52,534 bases of DNA from Candidatus Zhuqueibacterota bacterium (GTDB taxonomy: Bacteria; Zhuqueibacterota; Zhuqueibacteria; Thermofontimicrobiales; Sulfurfontimicrobiaceae), in assembly GCA_016927835.1 (NCBI GenBank), contig JAFGMA010000160.1:1-52534 (forward strand). Direction: 5' to 3'. Positions 35,983 through 46,019 of this stretch are shown here, piece by piece. The notes below the pieces were generated by a model. It saw only the letters and a list, made by a program, of their open reading frames with translations. It had not been told where the DNA came from and searched no databases. Made by a program: the position numbers and the translations under genes. The number at the start of each line of letters is the position of its first letter. Position 1 is the stretch's first letter.

Positions 35983-38900
35983 TTAATATATTAGTATATT
36001 TTTATTGAAAATAAGATTTTGTCTGGTAATGCTATCGAGCATTTGAAATCTCAGCTTTTTACGTTTTTCCTCCCAGCCGGGCAAGGTCTGCAATTTGATG
36101 ATCGCCCGTAGCCCGCGCCCGGATTTATCTTCATCAGAGCATTCAATTGCAATAATATTTTTCCCGGCTTTCAAATAGTCGGTAAGATTATGACTTTTAT
36201 CGACTTCCCAACTTATCGAATCTTGCGCGCCAGCGGCTGCGATATATTCGCCATTAAAGAATAAATTATAGGAATCATCGGCGGAAATATGGATTTCTCC
36301 GGAGACCGGCAGACCTTCAATCTCGACTGCTTTCCTGAAAAATGTTCTTGTTGTCGGAACCTTTCGATATTCGAACGTTCGCATGACAGCGAGGTCATTT
36401 CCTGAATCGCTGGCAACAATTTGAGGTCCAACAATCGCTGAAGTGTCACCGGCATCACTCCTGACACCTATAGCAGCGCTATCGGCGGTTTGATCTGCCA
36501 ATTCCAGCGGTGTTGATATTTCGATAGTATCTATCTTCATACACCAGATTCGTTTTGCATCCTCAGCGTCGATTTCAGGTTCATCCATCACGATATATGC
36601 TTTTGACCAATCTTCCATGTTGAATTCCAGAGTCGTCCACCCCTTTTTATATGCGGGTGTTGCAAACCAACTGCTGTCAGTCGCCTCAACCTTCAAAACC
36701 GATGTCAGCTCGATCAGGTTGCCATATTCTTCGGGATTTGTTCTAACAAGCTCCAGGATGATGTTGTTGGTCCATGGATTGGTAATTCCAAAATCTTTCG
36801 AAATCGTAAATCCGAGTTCGAGGAATTCCTTTTGGGCATCTTTAAAAGAAAAATAGCAATCATCCATCGCAAGAAGCCCGTCTTCGAATTCAATCTTGTC
36901 GGTTTCCTTATACAATGTTTCAAATGTTTTTTTGCTCTTATTGGCATCGACGGATAACGAATCGGCAATTTTGCTCAACGCATAAACCGTTTTCAGCAGC
37001 GCCAACTCAGTTTCTTCAATCAGAGGATCCTCTATCACGACTTCCTGAGCTTTTGTAAGCGTATTTTTATAAAATGTGATGGATGCTTTGCCGAATGCTT
37101 TACCATAATCGATCACCGTTGCCATCTGATCGGAAATGTCACTTGCATCCTTGCCCGAATTCACCAGAGTGTGATATAGCTGATTCTTCTCGCTGTATAT
37201 CAGGAACGCATCTTTTGCCATTTTATAGTATTCATCCGGCAATATATTGCTTGATACAACAACTCGCCGCTTTGAAAGATCGATCCACTGATTCGCTAAA
37301 TTCATTTCACGCGCCACGTAAATGTTCCGGGCATGGGCATCCACAATTTGCTGCAGCAGCGGTCGTATTGCTTTATTCAGGACCTGGTTACGGTATTCCA
37401 TGGCAGCGATTTCATCGAGTTCATCGGGAATGGGCGCTGCCAAAAATTGATTCACCGATTCATAATTTAATTCAGCGACATCATATATGATTTCCGATAC
37501 TTTTTCTTTGGAGCGTTCAATCCATTTTCTGGCTACATAAAGCGTGCTATCTTCAATCGTCACTCGCCCGCCAGTTGAGGCAAGACTGGTACTATCGACA
37601 GCCGAATCAGCAGAGGCGAAAGTTGTTGATTTTATAGAAGCTTCAAAATCATCGGCAATTCGGGTCAAAACTTGAACGGAATTTTGAAAAGAACTGATTG
37701 CCCGCTCGTATAATTCGGCGGAAGTTTGATTAATCTCTTTCAGCGCGACAATTCTACGCGTTTCCGTCATTTCGGGCAATTCCTGCCTTGCCCAGGTTTC
37801 TGCAAATTCTTCATAGGCGCGCGCGATATTGTATGTAGCTTCATACAACCGGACGGTCCCATATCGGGCAACTTTTGTGTAATTCTCCACAATTAGCATC
37901 AGCATCTGCTTTTTGTTCTTTTTTGCCTCGTCGAGGGCAGATTGTGGCATCCTGAATTCGATCTGGCTATATTCCTCAAATTGAATTTCGGTGAGCTTGA
38001 ACAATGCTTCAGCCGCATAAAAATCATTGCCATCTATATTTTTTCCCTTCAGTTCTGCACTCTTATGGATCGCCATATCGAACTCTTGCTTGGCGCGAAC
38101 CAGGTTGTTGTTGGCTTTATAATATTCGCCACGGTGAAAATATGTTTCAACAACCCGCGGTGATTCCGGGTATTTGAGCGCATAGTCGCCGTAGATTTGA
38201 TTAGCCTTTTCAAGTTCCCCTAATTTTAGATAATATCCGGCAATATCGAAATATAGATCGTCCGCATCTTCCGAGCCGGGATATTTCCGCACATACTCCT
38301 TATTCACACGAATGGCGCTTTTCCAATCCTCGGCTCGCACATAAAAAACACTTGAGTTAAACAACGCATCTCGGGATCGATTCGTGTCCGGATGCTCTTC
38401 GGCAAGTTTTTCATAGGTGATGGCGGCATTTCGGTTTTCTTTCAATTCACCGTAATCGATTGCCAGATTGTTGATAGCATCGAGTCTATATTTTGATCGA
38501 CTATAATTTTCGATGAGGTAATCGTACGTTTCCACCGCACGGCGATATTCCTTCGCTTTATCATATTCATACGCGCCGTTAAACAGCGAAAGATCGGCGA
38601 ATGGAGCGGTTGGCACCTCCAAAACCACCCTTACATATTCATTTCCGGCTTTCAAATGCTCGCCCGACTCTGACAGCGCTTCGGCATTCAAAAAGATCGA
38701 TTCAGCCAGTCGCTTTACAGCTTTTTCGGTTATTTCAGTGGATGCAGAGCTCTCCCGCAGCTTTTTTGCCACAATCTCCGAGCTTCTGAAATCGCGCTTG
38801 CCAAAGTAGCATTCCATAATCGTATATTTAGCAAAATCGACATTCTCGCTATTGGGAAAGTGCTTCACAACAGTATTGAAATATTTAAGTGCTTCCCTGA

Positions 38901-40662
38901 ATTGGTTATGATTGTAATACAACGCTCCGGCATTGGTAAGAATAACCGCAGCTTCGGCTTCGTGGGGAAAGAGCATAATGTAATTGTTGTATGCCTCAGC
39001 TAACCGCATATCAGCAGCACTCATTTCCCTTGTCTGGTACGCAATCGCATTTCTAAAATTTGCTGTTAAATCTATTTTCTCAGTAGGCTGAACTGAAGCC
39101 ACTTCATCGCCTTCTGTCGCTTTTTTGATTGAATCTGCACGCGCAACCAGCTCTTTTGCAATAACAATAGCATTCTCGGCTGCATATTTTTGATACCGCG
39201 TATCCCAATAGAAATCGCTGATTTTCAAATATTCATCGTAAGCCAATTCATAATTTTTTAATTTCGTATCGAGTGCCCACGCCAGATTCCAGTGAATCAG
39301 TACCGCGTTTGAATCGTCCGGAAAGGATTCGAGATATTTTCGGCTATCGCTGATGACCTGGGAATACAGGTCGATTGATCCTGATTCCTCGGCTCGTTGG
39401 AATAATAAATTGATATTCTCTCGCATGGCTCTTTCGGTCAGGCTTCGCGAATCCTTACGGGCTTGTTCAGTGCTATTTTTCTCCCACCAGGTACTGCCCG
39501 GACGATAATTATTGAATAATTTATCGCGGGCAAAATAAGTCATCCGGTCATCTTCTAGGTATTGATATGATCTTATGATTTTATTTTGGATTTTGGGCGA
39601 TTCGGGAGCGAAGGGATACATTTTCAATAAAATTTCATAGGCTTCAATTGCCCTGGCATATTCTTCCTTCTCCTCCATATAGGCATCACCGATTCTTTGC
39701 AGAACCTTAAATCCGTAGGCTCTGCCGCCGATGTCGGTTAAATATGTGGCAGCACCCTCGGCTCCCCCATAATCAAGAAAGCTGATTCCAATATATTCGA
39801 CGGATTCATCGTGCAAATCCGGATTCGTATATTTTTGGGTGGGATCCAGTACTTTCGCCCGTTCAACATCGTCTGCTAAAAGTGTGAAATATGACACAGC
39901 TTCAGGGTACATATCGAGGCGATAAAAGCTCCATCCTAATCGATACAGCGCTTCGTCGTATTTGGGGCTATCCTTATAGTACAGGATTTGCTTATAAATC
40001 GAGATCGCGTTTTCCAGATCATTAATCGGTGGATTGAAATAGTATTCCGCGATTCTCATCATAGCATCGGGCACATAGCGGCTATCCGGGAATTCATCAA
40101 TAATTTTTTGATAAACTGTGCGCGCGGAATCTTTTTGAGTTGTTTGTTCGAGCAGGAATCCTTTGTTGTAAAGCGCATCATCAACAAGCGAGCTTTGCGG
40201 AAAATCAGCAATGATCCGTTCATACAATTCCAGTGACACGCCCAAATCGAGTTGCGGTTCATCCGGTAGCGGAATTGTATCGTTTTCGCTGCGCTTCTCC
40301 ATAATATCATCAAAGGCATTCATTGCATTTAAGTAGTCATCTTCTGCTTTTTGATAATGCAATTCAGCCAGTCGCAAGAGAATTTTATCAAGTATCCTGC
40401 TTTCAGGATGCTGTTTTATGAATGCTTCAGCTTCTGCAATACCCTTATCCCTGAGTTCCTTTTTCTCGCCTTCGAGCTTATTTATCTCACTGAGATAATA
40501 TTTTTTATATTCGAGCAGGTCCTCGATGGAATATTTTTCGAGTAATGAATCGCTAGGCTCGTTATTGAGTGGTAACGCGGATTGTTCTTCCTGTGCACAG
40601 GCATGGTGTGTGAATATGCCCACGCAAACGACTCCTATTATAATGACAAAACGTAGCTTCAT
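35983..40662 (-). CDS. Giant periplasmic TPR protein with C-terminal beta-sandwich domain
   Basis: 1559 residues, one of the largest genes in the window, intact. Signal peptide in the first 23 residues (FVIIIGVVCVGIFTHHACA). Then a short coiled coil, and many tetratricopeptide-like repeats over about residues 75-900 (for example FPQSSLVDDALYNKGFLLEQ, FPDSRYVPDAMMRIAEYYF, YPGSEDADDLYFDIAGYYLK), as in BamD/YbgF-type outer-membrane-associated proteins. A helical region follows, and the last 150 residues look like a galactose-binding-type sandwich (SADDSYNLFFNGEYIAAAG, LTDYLKAGKNIIAIECSDED). It probably forms the periplasmic scaffold or outer-membrane contact of the ExbB-ExbD machine encoded just downstream. 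Confidence 0.85.
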   Translation of the reverse strand: MKLRFVIIIGVVCVGIFTHHACAQEEQSALPLNNEPSDSLLEKYSIEDLLEYKKYYLSEINKLEGEKKELRDKGIAEAEAFIKQHPESRILDKILLRLAELHYQKAEDDYLNAMNAFDDIMEKRSENDTIPLPDEPQLDLGVSLELYERIIADFPQSSLVDDALYNKGFLLEQTTQKDSARTVYQKIIDEFPDSRYVPDAMMRIAEYYFNPPINDLENAISIYKQILYYKDSPKYDEALYRLGWSFYRLDMYPEAVSYFTLLADDVERAKVLDPTQKYTNPDLHDESVEYIGISFLDYGGAEGAATYLTDIGGRAYGFKVLQRIGDAYMEEKEEYARAIEAYEILLKMYPFAPESPKIQNKIIRSYQYLEDDRMTYFARDKLFNNYRPGSTWWEKNSTEQARKDSRSLTERAMRENINLLFQRAEESGSIDLYSQVISDSRKYLESFPDDSNAVLIHWNLAWALDTKLKNYELAYDEYLKISDFYWDTRYQKYAAENAIVIAKELVARADSIKKATEGDEVASVQPTEKIDLTANFRNAIAYQTREMSAADMRLAEAYNNYIMLFPHEAEAAVILTNAGALYYNHNQFREALKYFNTVVKHFPNSENVDFAKYTIMECYFGKRDFRSSEIVAKKLRESSASTEITEKAVKRLAESIFLNAEALSESGEHLKAGNEYVRVVLEVPTAPFADLSLFNGAYEYDKAKEYRRAVETYDYLIENYSRSKYRLDAINNLAIDYGELKENRNAAITYEKLAEEHPDTNRSRDALFNSSVFYVRAEDWKSAIRVNKEYVRKYPGSEDADDLYFDIAGYYLKLGELEKANQIYGDYALKYPESPRVVETYFHRGEYYKANNNLVRAKQEFDMAIHKSAELKGKNIDGNDFYAAEALFKLTEIQFEEYSQIEFRMPQSALDEAKKNKKQMLMLIVENYTKVARYGTVRLYEATYNIARAYEEFAETWARQELPEMTETRRIVALKEINQTSAELYERAISSFQNSVQVLTRIADDFEASIKSTTFASADSAVDSTSLASTGGRVTIEDSTLYVARKWIERSKEKVSEIIYDVAELNYESVNQFLAAPIPDELDEIAAMEYRNQVLNKAIRPLLQQIVDAHARNIYVAREMNLANQWIDLSKRRVVVSSNILPDEYYKMAKDAFLIYSEKNQLYHTLVNSGKDASDISDQMATVIDYGKAFGKASITFYKNTLTKAQEVVIEDPLIEETELALLKTVYALSKIADSLSVDANKSKKTFETLYKETDKIEFEDGLLAMDDCYFSFKDAQKEFLELGFTISKDFGITNPWTNNIILELVRTNPEEYGNLIELTSVLKVEATDSSWFATPAYKKGWTTLEFNMEDWSKAYIVMDEPEIDAEDAKRIWCMKIDTIEISTPLELADQTADSAAIGVRSDAGDTSAIVGPQIVASDSGNDLAVMRTFEYRKVPTTRTFFRKAVEIEGLPVSGEIHISADDSYNLFFNGEYIAAAGAQDSISWEVDKSHNLTDYLKAGKNIIAIECSDEDKSGRGLRAIIKLQTLPGWEEKRKKLRFQMLDSITRQNLIFNKNILIY

Positions 40663-40709
40663 ATTACCATATAGTTTATGAAATGAATTCTGACAAATGC
40701 TCTCAACCG

Positions 40710-43679
40710 CTAATTGCTTAAAGGTTCGTCTTTAGTTGTTTTTTTTTCAAACTGTCGTTTACGAAGTTCTTCTTCCATCATTCTTTCAAATTCTTCGTCT
40801 TCGGTGCGTTTTTGTACTTCTTTCTCTTTGCTATCGAAATAAATGTTATCAAAATATTTTCTGCGCTCCAGTTTCTCTAACCGAACTCTTTCCTTCTGGA
40901 TTTTCGCTTCAATCTGTTCCATTTGCTGATTGAAACATTCGACTTTACGTTCCAGCATGGTTTTCTTTTTTGACAGGATATCTTCAACAATAGCCACATT
41001 TTGGGAATACGCCTCGATCTTCTTTTGCTGGTCTTTGATGGTGCCAAAATTTATATCGGTCATCCCGAGACCTGAGTAATCCGTCCAATGCTCAAAATTT
41101 GTATTCAAATCTTCAACTTCATTTTGTGTCAGCCATATTTGCAGGCGATTCAATCGATTTTGCAAATCCTGAAGCTCGGATTCCAGCATTTCCAGGTCAA
41201 CACTCGATTCGATATCATTCATGGATTCTCTTTGCCCGAGCAATTTTGTTACTTCCGCAATATCAGCTTCCAACCGCTTTTTTTCGGTTACCATATCCTG
41301 AATCATATTGTTTAAAATGCCGCGTCGATAAGCAATGCCACCTTCTTTAGTCGCCAGGGGATATTCTATAAAGTGATTTGTATTGGCTGCATTTGATGTA
41401 TTTTCAAAATCTTTCAATATATTCAACAGCCTTTCGCGCTGTTCTTCCGCCATACTCAATTCTTCATAATTTCCACCTTCCCGCGCTTGCTTTATCATTG
41501 CATCCAGTCTTTGAACCTGTCGCACGATCTCCCTGCGCTCATCATTGAGTTGGCGAATCACAATGCTGCCGGTAGTTCCGTGTTGGCTGAATGCGAGTAG
41601 GGCTTCGTTAAGCGTGTCGCGAATGCGTTGTACTTCCGGATAGAGCGCCTCATCCTGTCTTTCCAGGACTTCTTCCTCCAGGCGATTAAGCTCTTTTGAT
41701 TGTTCGATGATATGCCTTCGCTCTTCGTTATATTTTTCGGAAAGATCCAGTGTACTGCGCGCACTTGAAATGTACTGCAAATCGGCTTTTGCTTCGACTT
41801 TTTTGTCCAGAATTCGCTTGCAGTGAGCACTCAACGCCAGTGCTTCGTATGTATAATTTGATGAGACATAAATATTTAGAAGCGCATTCGTTTTATCGAT
41901 CGAATCAGAATACTTGCCCGTTTTGAGATTCGCCCATGCTTGAGCAATCAGGCTGTTATCGAATTCCTCATACCCTTTGGATACGCGGTTGAATACATCC
42001 AACGCCTTCTCGTACTCACCTCGTTGGTAATGAATATATCCCAGCTTTATCAAAGCATCATTTCGAATCGTTGCCGCGTTGATATCAGACCAGGGATAAT
42101 TTTCAATATCTGCCAGGTTTGTGAATATTTTTTTTGCCTTTGAAAAATTATCCAAATTTACATATACTATACCTAAAAGGTACTGCCCCGGATAGTAATA
42201 TTTGGAGGATTCTGAGATGAGTTCCAGCGCTCGTTTCGCGTCTTTAAATTTTTGAGCTTCGGCGTAGGCATAACCAGCCAAATAATGCGCATTGCTCAAT
42301 TGCTCTTCTTCCAGAGTTGGCGGCAACTGCTTCAGTTTCTCATAATATGAAAATAATTTGCTTTTCCAGCCATAAGTAAAGCTGATGAGCATCATTTTCC
42401 AGATGGCTCTTGCTCTATAATTCGAATCAGGATAATCATCCAGCAAAGCGGAATACCCGGCGAACGCAGCATCGAAATAAGAGCGGGCAAAATTGGCTTC
42501 ACAAATATAAAAATGAATCCCATCCATATTCGGAAAATAGTCCGAATAAAACTTCAGTATTTCATTGAATTGCAAGTCAGCCAGATCGTAGTCTTTTGCA
42601 GCGAAGTTCAGCAATGCGTCGCTCATATCCAATTCAAGCATTCGATTGCGTTCGCTGGCTGTCGCTGTGGCAACAAGTCGTTGTTTCAAAATACGATACT
42701 GCGTCAGACGCGCCGTGAACTCGGAATATTTATGAGCTTTCCATTGCTTCAAATAATCGGATATGGATGGTCCATCAACCTTGCGTTTCAAATGATACCC
42801 CAGCAGCACCAAAATGCGCCGGTCGACGCTTCGCACAAGGTCGGCTTTGGTTTTCTGAATATCATCCCTCACACCAGTTGTATCAGTTCTTGACGAGTCC
42901 GCAATTTGATCGATTTGATTCAGAATCGCCACCACCTTCTCAGCTTCCAGCATATATTCCTGGACGAGGTCATCTTGTGTTTCGGAACTTTCTTCTGGTT
43001 GCCACAAACCGATGATGCGAATGAGTTTCTGTTTTTGGGACTGGATAGTTGCCAGTATTTCTTGATCATTTTTTTGCGATGCTATTTTTTCGAACAGCTC
43101 AAGTTGATCATAAATCTTCAATAGGGAGTCTATCTCAATCGAATACTGCTGGATAAGCTTCGCTGCATCGCTTTTGGTGTGTTGCTTCTTTTTATGAAGC
43201 TTTCGGTTTTCGAGAACGCCTCCGAGTTGAGATTTCAGGTCACTGATTTCGTCGAGAATCTTTCGATTTTCAATTCTCGAAACATAACTCTCTAAATCTT
43301 CCAACTCGTGAATCAGCGAAACAATCGCTTCCAGTTCAGTTGAATACTCATCGATGAGGCTATCCTGCTTCGCATAGATCAACTTGAATCCGATATCGGC
43401 GCCAAATGTTTCGAGTGTTCCCCGCTGCCTTATTTCGGCGATGATATTTTGAATCATCTGCAAGAGAAACTTCTCTTTCGCCGACATTTTTCTCAGCCAG
43501 TTTTTGGTTTGCAGATCCAAATAATTTTTCAACCGTGTATTAAATTGTACCTCTGGTTGTTTTTCTGATTGCCTATCGGCTGAGTGTCCGGTGTTCACTG
43601 AGCTGAAAACCAGTAGACTCAGGAATATCATCAGCCAACGAGAATTGACTTTGCCTATTTTGAAATACAATCCTGCCAT
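40710..43679 (-). CDS. Large periplasmic TPR and coiled-coil protein
   Basis: 989 residues, first gene of the motor operon. A signal peptide or anchor lies near residues 14-33 (WLMIFLSLLVFSSVNTGHS). Residues about 40-330 are predicted coiled coil, about 340-640 carry TPR-like repeats (FPNMDGIHFYICEANFARSY, YPDSNYRARAIWKMMLISF, YQRGEYEKALDVFNRVSKGY) and the C-terminal 330 residues are again long coiled coil, ending in charged KRQFEKKTTKDEPLSN. It is followed by the 1559-residue TPR gene after 47 bases. Its role is presumably structural in the same complex. No good ribosome binding site precedes the ATG. Confidence 0.8.
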   Translation of the reverse strand: MAGLYFKIGKVNSRWLMIFLSLLVFSSVNTGHSADRQSEKQPEVQFNTRLKNYLDLQTKNWLRKMSAKEKFLLQMIQNIIAEIRQRGTLETFGADIGFKLIYAKQDSLIDEYSTELEAIVSLIHELEDLESYVSRIENRKILDEISDLKSQLGGVLENRKLHKKKQHTKSDAAKLIQQYSIEIDSLLKIYDQLELFEKIASQKNDQEILATIQSQKQKLIRIIGLWQPEESSETQDDLVQEYMLEAEKVVAILNQIDQIADSSRTDTTGVRDDIQKTKADLVRSVDRRILVLLGYHLKRKVDGPSISDYLKQWKAHKYSEFTARLTQYRILKQRLVATATASERNRMLELDMSDALLNFAAKDYDLADLQFNEILKFYSDYFPNMDGIHFYICEANFARSYFDAAFAGYSALLDDYPDSNYRARAIWKMMLISFTYGWKSKLFSYYEKLKQLPPTLEEEQLSNAHYLAGYAYAEAQKFKDAKRALELISESSKYYYPGQYLLGIVYVNLDNFSKAKKIFTNLADIENYPWSDINAATIRNDALIKLGYIHYQRGEYEKALDVFNRVSKGYEEFDNSLIAQAWANLKTGKYSDSIDKTNALLNIYVSSNYTYEALALSAHCKRILDKKVEAKADLQYISSARSTLDLSEKYNEERRHIIEQSKELNRLEEEVLERQDEALYPEVQRIRDTLNEALLAFSQHGTTGSIVIRQLNDERREIVRQVQRLDAMIKQAREGGNYEELSMAEEQRERLLNILKDFENTSNAANTNHFIEYPLATKEGGIAYRRGILNNMIQDMVTEKKRLEADIAEVTKLLGQRESMNDIESSVDLEMLESELQDLQNRLNRLQIWLTQNEVEDLNTNFEHWTDYSGLGMTDINFGTIKDQQKKIEAYSQNVAIVEDILSKKKTMLERKVECFNQQMEQIEAKIQKERVRLEKLERRKYFDNIYFDSKEKEVQKRTEDEEFERMMEEELRKRQFEKKTTKDEPLSN

Positions 43680-44440
43680 ACGTGTGCTGAATTTCAGTTA
43701 ATGTGCTTAATTTTAAACCAAATACCATCAATCGCTTGATATGAATTCCGGGTGAGTGACCTAAAAATTGCAAAAATCATGCCTAGTAAAGAAATTATAA
43801 AATCTTAGTATGGTCGTTTATTGATAGCATATATTTTTACAAAACGTTAATGCCATAATATTGCCTTCCCAAGAACTGAAAAACTCATCCGCCTTACACC
43901 GTACGCTCTGAAGCGGAGTAGAAAGCAACCTTATAAAAACAAAACACATATTCAGCATACTGAATATTGAAAATTACGAAAATGAAAATTAATCTTATAA
44001 AAATTTCATTTTTAGTCAGTTAATAACGATTCCATATCAACCGATTCAACTATGTATATTTGTAGCGGCTTAAAAGAGTGTAACGAGATGATGCAACTTA
44101 TTCTCTTAATCCGCCCAACCTTCAGACAACAAGCGTTTAAAAAATGTAAAATTGTATTAAGATGAGGGTGGTCGAAAATGCTTCATTGCATAAAAATGAG
44201 ACGAAGGATAATGATTGCGAAACTGCAATTGACTTGGTAGGAGTAACATTGCTAAAAATTGATAGTTAAATAATATAACACATAGGATCGCCTCAGTTTG
44301 AATTAGCGCCAGTTGAAAACGCTGCTTCAAAAAAAACCCTCTATTTCAATACAGGAATAGAGGGTAGCTCTTTGCACAAGTGAATGTCAAATTAATTGAC
44401 TGCAAAAAATTGGGCAGTGAATCAATTTCGCTAATGTAAT
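43680..44440. other. Intergenic region between motor operon and bactofilin
   Basis: About 760 AT-rich bases. It must contain the promoter of the TPR-motor operon (right of 43679) and holds the bactofilin terminator near its other end. I see no ORF, RNA gene or repeat that I can name in 43800-44320. Confidence 0.5.
44329..44364 (-). terminator. Rho-independent terminator after bactofilin
   Basis: Stem CCCTCTATT (44337-44345) with AATAGAGGG (44356-44364), ten-base loop, followed on the minus strand by eight T (44336-44329). It lies about 80 bases after the bactofilin stop and should end the ParA-ParB-M23-bactofilin transcription unit. Confidence 0.9.
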
Positions 44441-44899
44441 TTAATTTTCAGACTGCGGTTTTCCCGATTCGGAATCGCTCAGAGGTTTTGGCACAAATTT
44501 ATCAGGCGTTTTTTTCATCGTTCTATCAAGTAGCGGCAAATCATCGCTTGCCATTGAGCACTTTCCTTCGAAGAGCGCCCCTTCTTCGATGACAAGCTTC
44601 GTTGTTTTCATCTCGCCCCTGAATTCCGACTTGGATTCCAATCCGATCTTGCCACTGGCGATTATTTTACCTATCACCTTTCCACCGATTAGCGCATTTT
44701 TAACTGTGATATCGCCGTCAATTTCTCCCTCTCTGCCAATATAGAGAGCGTCAGTTGTTTTCAGTTTTCCCTTAAATTTTCCATCGATTCGCAAGCTATG
44801 CTGCAATTCCAATGTTCCTTCAAAATAGGAGTCTTTCCCAAGAATAGTGCTTAACTCGCCAGATTTTGAATAGGTGGATTCCTCTTTTTTATTCCACAT
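44441..44899 (-). CDS. Bactofilin
   Basis: 152 residues with a central bactofilin (DUF583) beta-helix of about 100 residues: GKDSYFEGTLELQHSLRIDG, FKGKLKTTDALYIGREGEID and repeated G-x-I/V-x-G turns. Disordered charged tails lie on both sides. Bactofilins polymerise without nucleotide into filaments at the inner membrane and recruit peptidoglycan enzymes. Here it directly follows a LytM-type peptidase gene, the pairing seen in Helicobacter (CcmA with Csd1) and other bacteria, so cell-shape control is likely. ATG 44899 has a strong AAGGAGCTAGT. Confidence 0.95.
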   Translation of the reverse strand: MWNKKEESTYSKSGELSTILGKDSYFEGTLELQHSLRIDGKFKGKLKTTDALYIGREGEIDGDITVKNALIGGKVIGKIIASGKIGLESKSEFRGEMKTTKLVIEEGALFEGKCSMASDDLPLLDRTMKKTPDKFVPKPLSDSESGKPQSEN

Positions 44900-44969
44900 A
44901 CTAGCTCCTTTTTATTAAAGTACCTGATTCATTATCTTCAAATAAATATTTGCATTTATTTTCACTGGT

Positions 44970-45872
44970 TTACATTCGCAAAAAACTTAAAAGAATTTGC
45001 TTGGGATCGACAGGCTCACCGTCGTGCCAAATCTCAAAATGGAGATGAGGATCGGTGCTATTTCCGGAATTGCCGAGAAGGGCAATAGAGTCGCCTTTGC
45101 GAACATAGCTTTTTTCAGGAACCAGCAAGCGATCGTTATGTCCATAGTAAGAGAAAAAGCCTGAGCCGTGATAAAGGATGATCAGGTTCCCCATATAAAA
45201 CGTCCAATTTGCAAAAACGACGATGCCATCCCCGGCAGCTTTAACGCTCGTTCCTCTCTTCGCAACGATATCGATGCCTTGATGGCTCTTGAAGTCTGCT
45301 GGAGAAAACCACTGCATGCTTCTGAAATCCTGGGATAAGTATCCGTTGACAGGCAGCAGCGTGGGCATTCGCCGGGCAAAATCATGGTAATCGGTTTTTT
45401 TCCATTGCATAAAATCGAAATCGCCCATGATTTGATTTTCCTCACTGGTGCTTTCTTCAGCCTCACCGCGGATGCCTGGAATATTTTGAAGGGTACTTCG
45501 TTTCGATTTTACATCCTTCGAGTGCGAAAACTTGCTAAAATCGAACGGCTGTTTGATCCCCAACGCGTTTTTTATCCTTTCGTACCTGCGCTCCAAATCA
45601 GAAAGCTCTTCCCATAATTGATACGTTTTCGTCTGATATGCCAACAATTCCTGATTTTGTGTTTCGAGATTCGTATTTTCACTGCTTACGATAGCATAGC
45701 GCCAGTAGAAAATTGCCCCCATCACAATGTGAACGATCACCACGATACCGATAACAGCCAAAACTCTCAGCAGCCGCAAACTCACCTGAAACGAAAACGG
45801 TTCGGTATCGTCATCGGGAATCAATAAAATGGAAAGATTTTTTTTATTTCGAAATCTTTTTGGCGTTAGCAT
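44970..45872 (-). CDS. M23 (LytM) peptidase with N-terminal membrane anchor
   Basis: 300 residues: a membrane helix at about 34-56 (LLRVLAVIGIVVIVHIVMGA), a coiled coil over about 62-100, then the LytM domain in the C-terminal third with zinc ligands in SHQGIDIV and DPHLHFEIW. Cuts peptidoglycan cross-bridges at the periplasmic face. It lies between parB and bactofilin on one strand, so it likely serves local wall cutting under bactofilin control. The ATG is preceded by AAGGAAT at short spacing. Confidence 0.94.
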   Translation of the reverse strand: MLTPKRFRNKKNLSILLIPDDDTEPFSFQVSLRLLRVLAVIGIVVIVHIVMGAIFYWRYAIVSSENTNLETQNQELLAYQTKTYQLWEELSDLERRYERIKNALGIKQPFDFSKFSHSKDVKSKRSTLQNIPGIRGEAEESTSEENQIMGDFDFMQWKKTDYHDFARRMPTLLPVNGYLSQDFRSMQWFSPADFKSHQGIDIVAKRGTSVKAAGDGIVVFANWTFYMGNLIILYHGSGFFSYYGHNDRLLVPEKSYVRKGDSIALLGNSGNSTDPHLHFEIWHDGEPVDPKQILLSFLRM

Positions 45873-45910
45873 ATTCCTTTTCTAACCCCTATATTCTAAT
45901 TTTGATACTA

Positions 45911-46011
45911 AGGAGGTGCGATTAAATAAATTACCCATCAAAATTTCTTAAGTTGCTATTTATCAATATAATTTTTAAGCAAAATGTCCAAGTTATTTAA
46001 TCCCACCTCCT
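45911..46011. repeat. 19-bp near-perfect inverted repeat with SD-like ends
   Basis: AGGAGGTGCGATTAAATAA (45911-45929) and TTATTTAATCCCACCTCCT (45993-46011) match as inverted repeats at 18 of 19 positions across 63 AT-rich bases. It lies in the 147-base gap between parB and the M23 gene, so it is in the leader of the M23-bactofilin mRNA. Each arm contains AGGAGGTG, which resembles an anti-rRNA ribosome binding site. It may be a protein-binding operator or an RNA switch. Confidence 0.65.
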
Positions 46012-46019
46012 AAACATAA

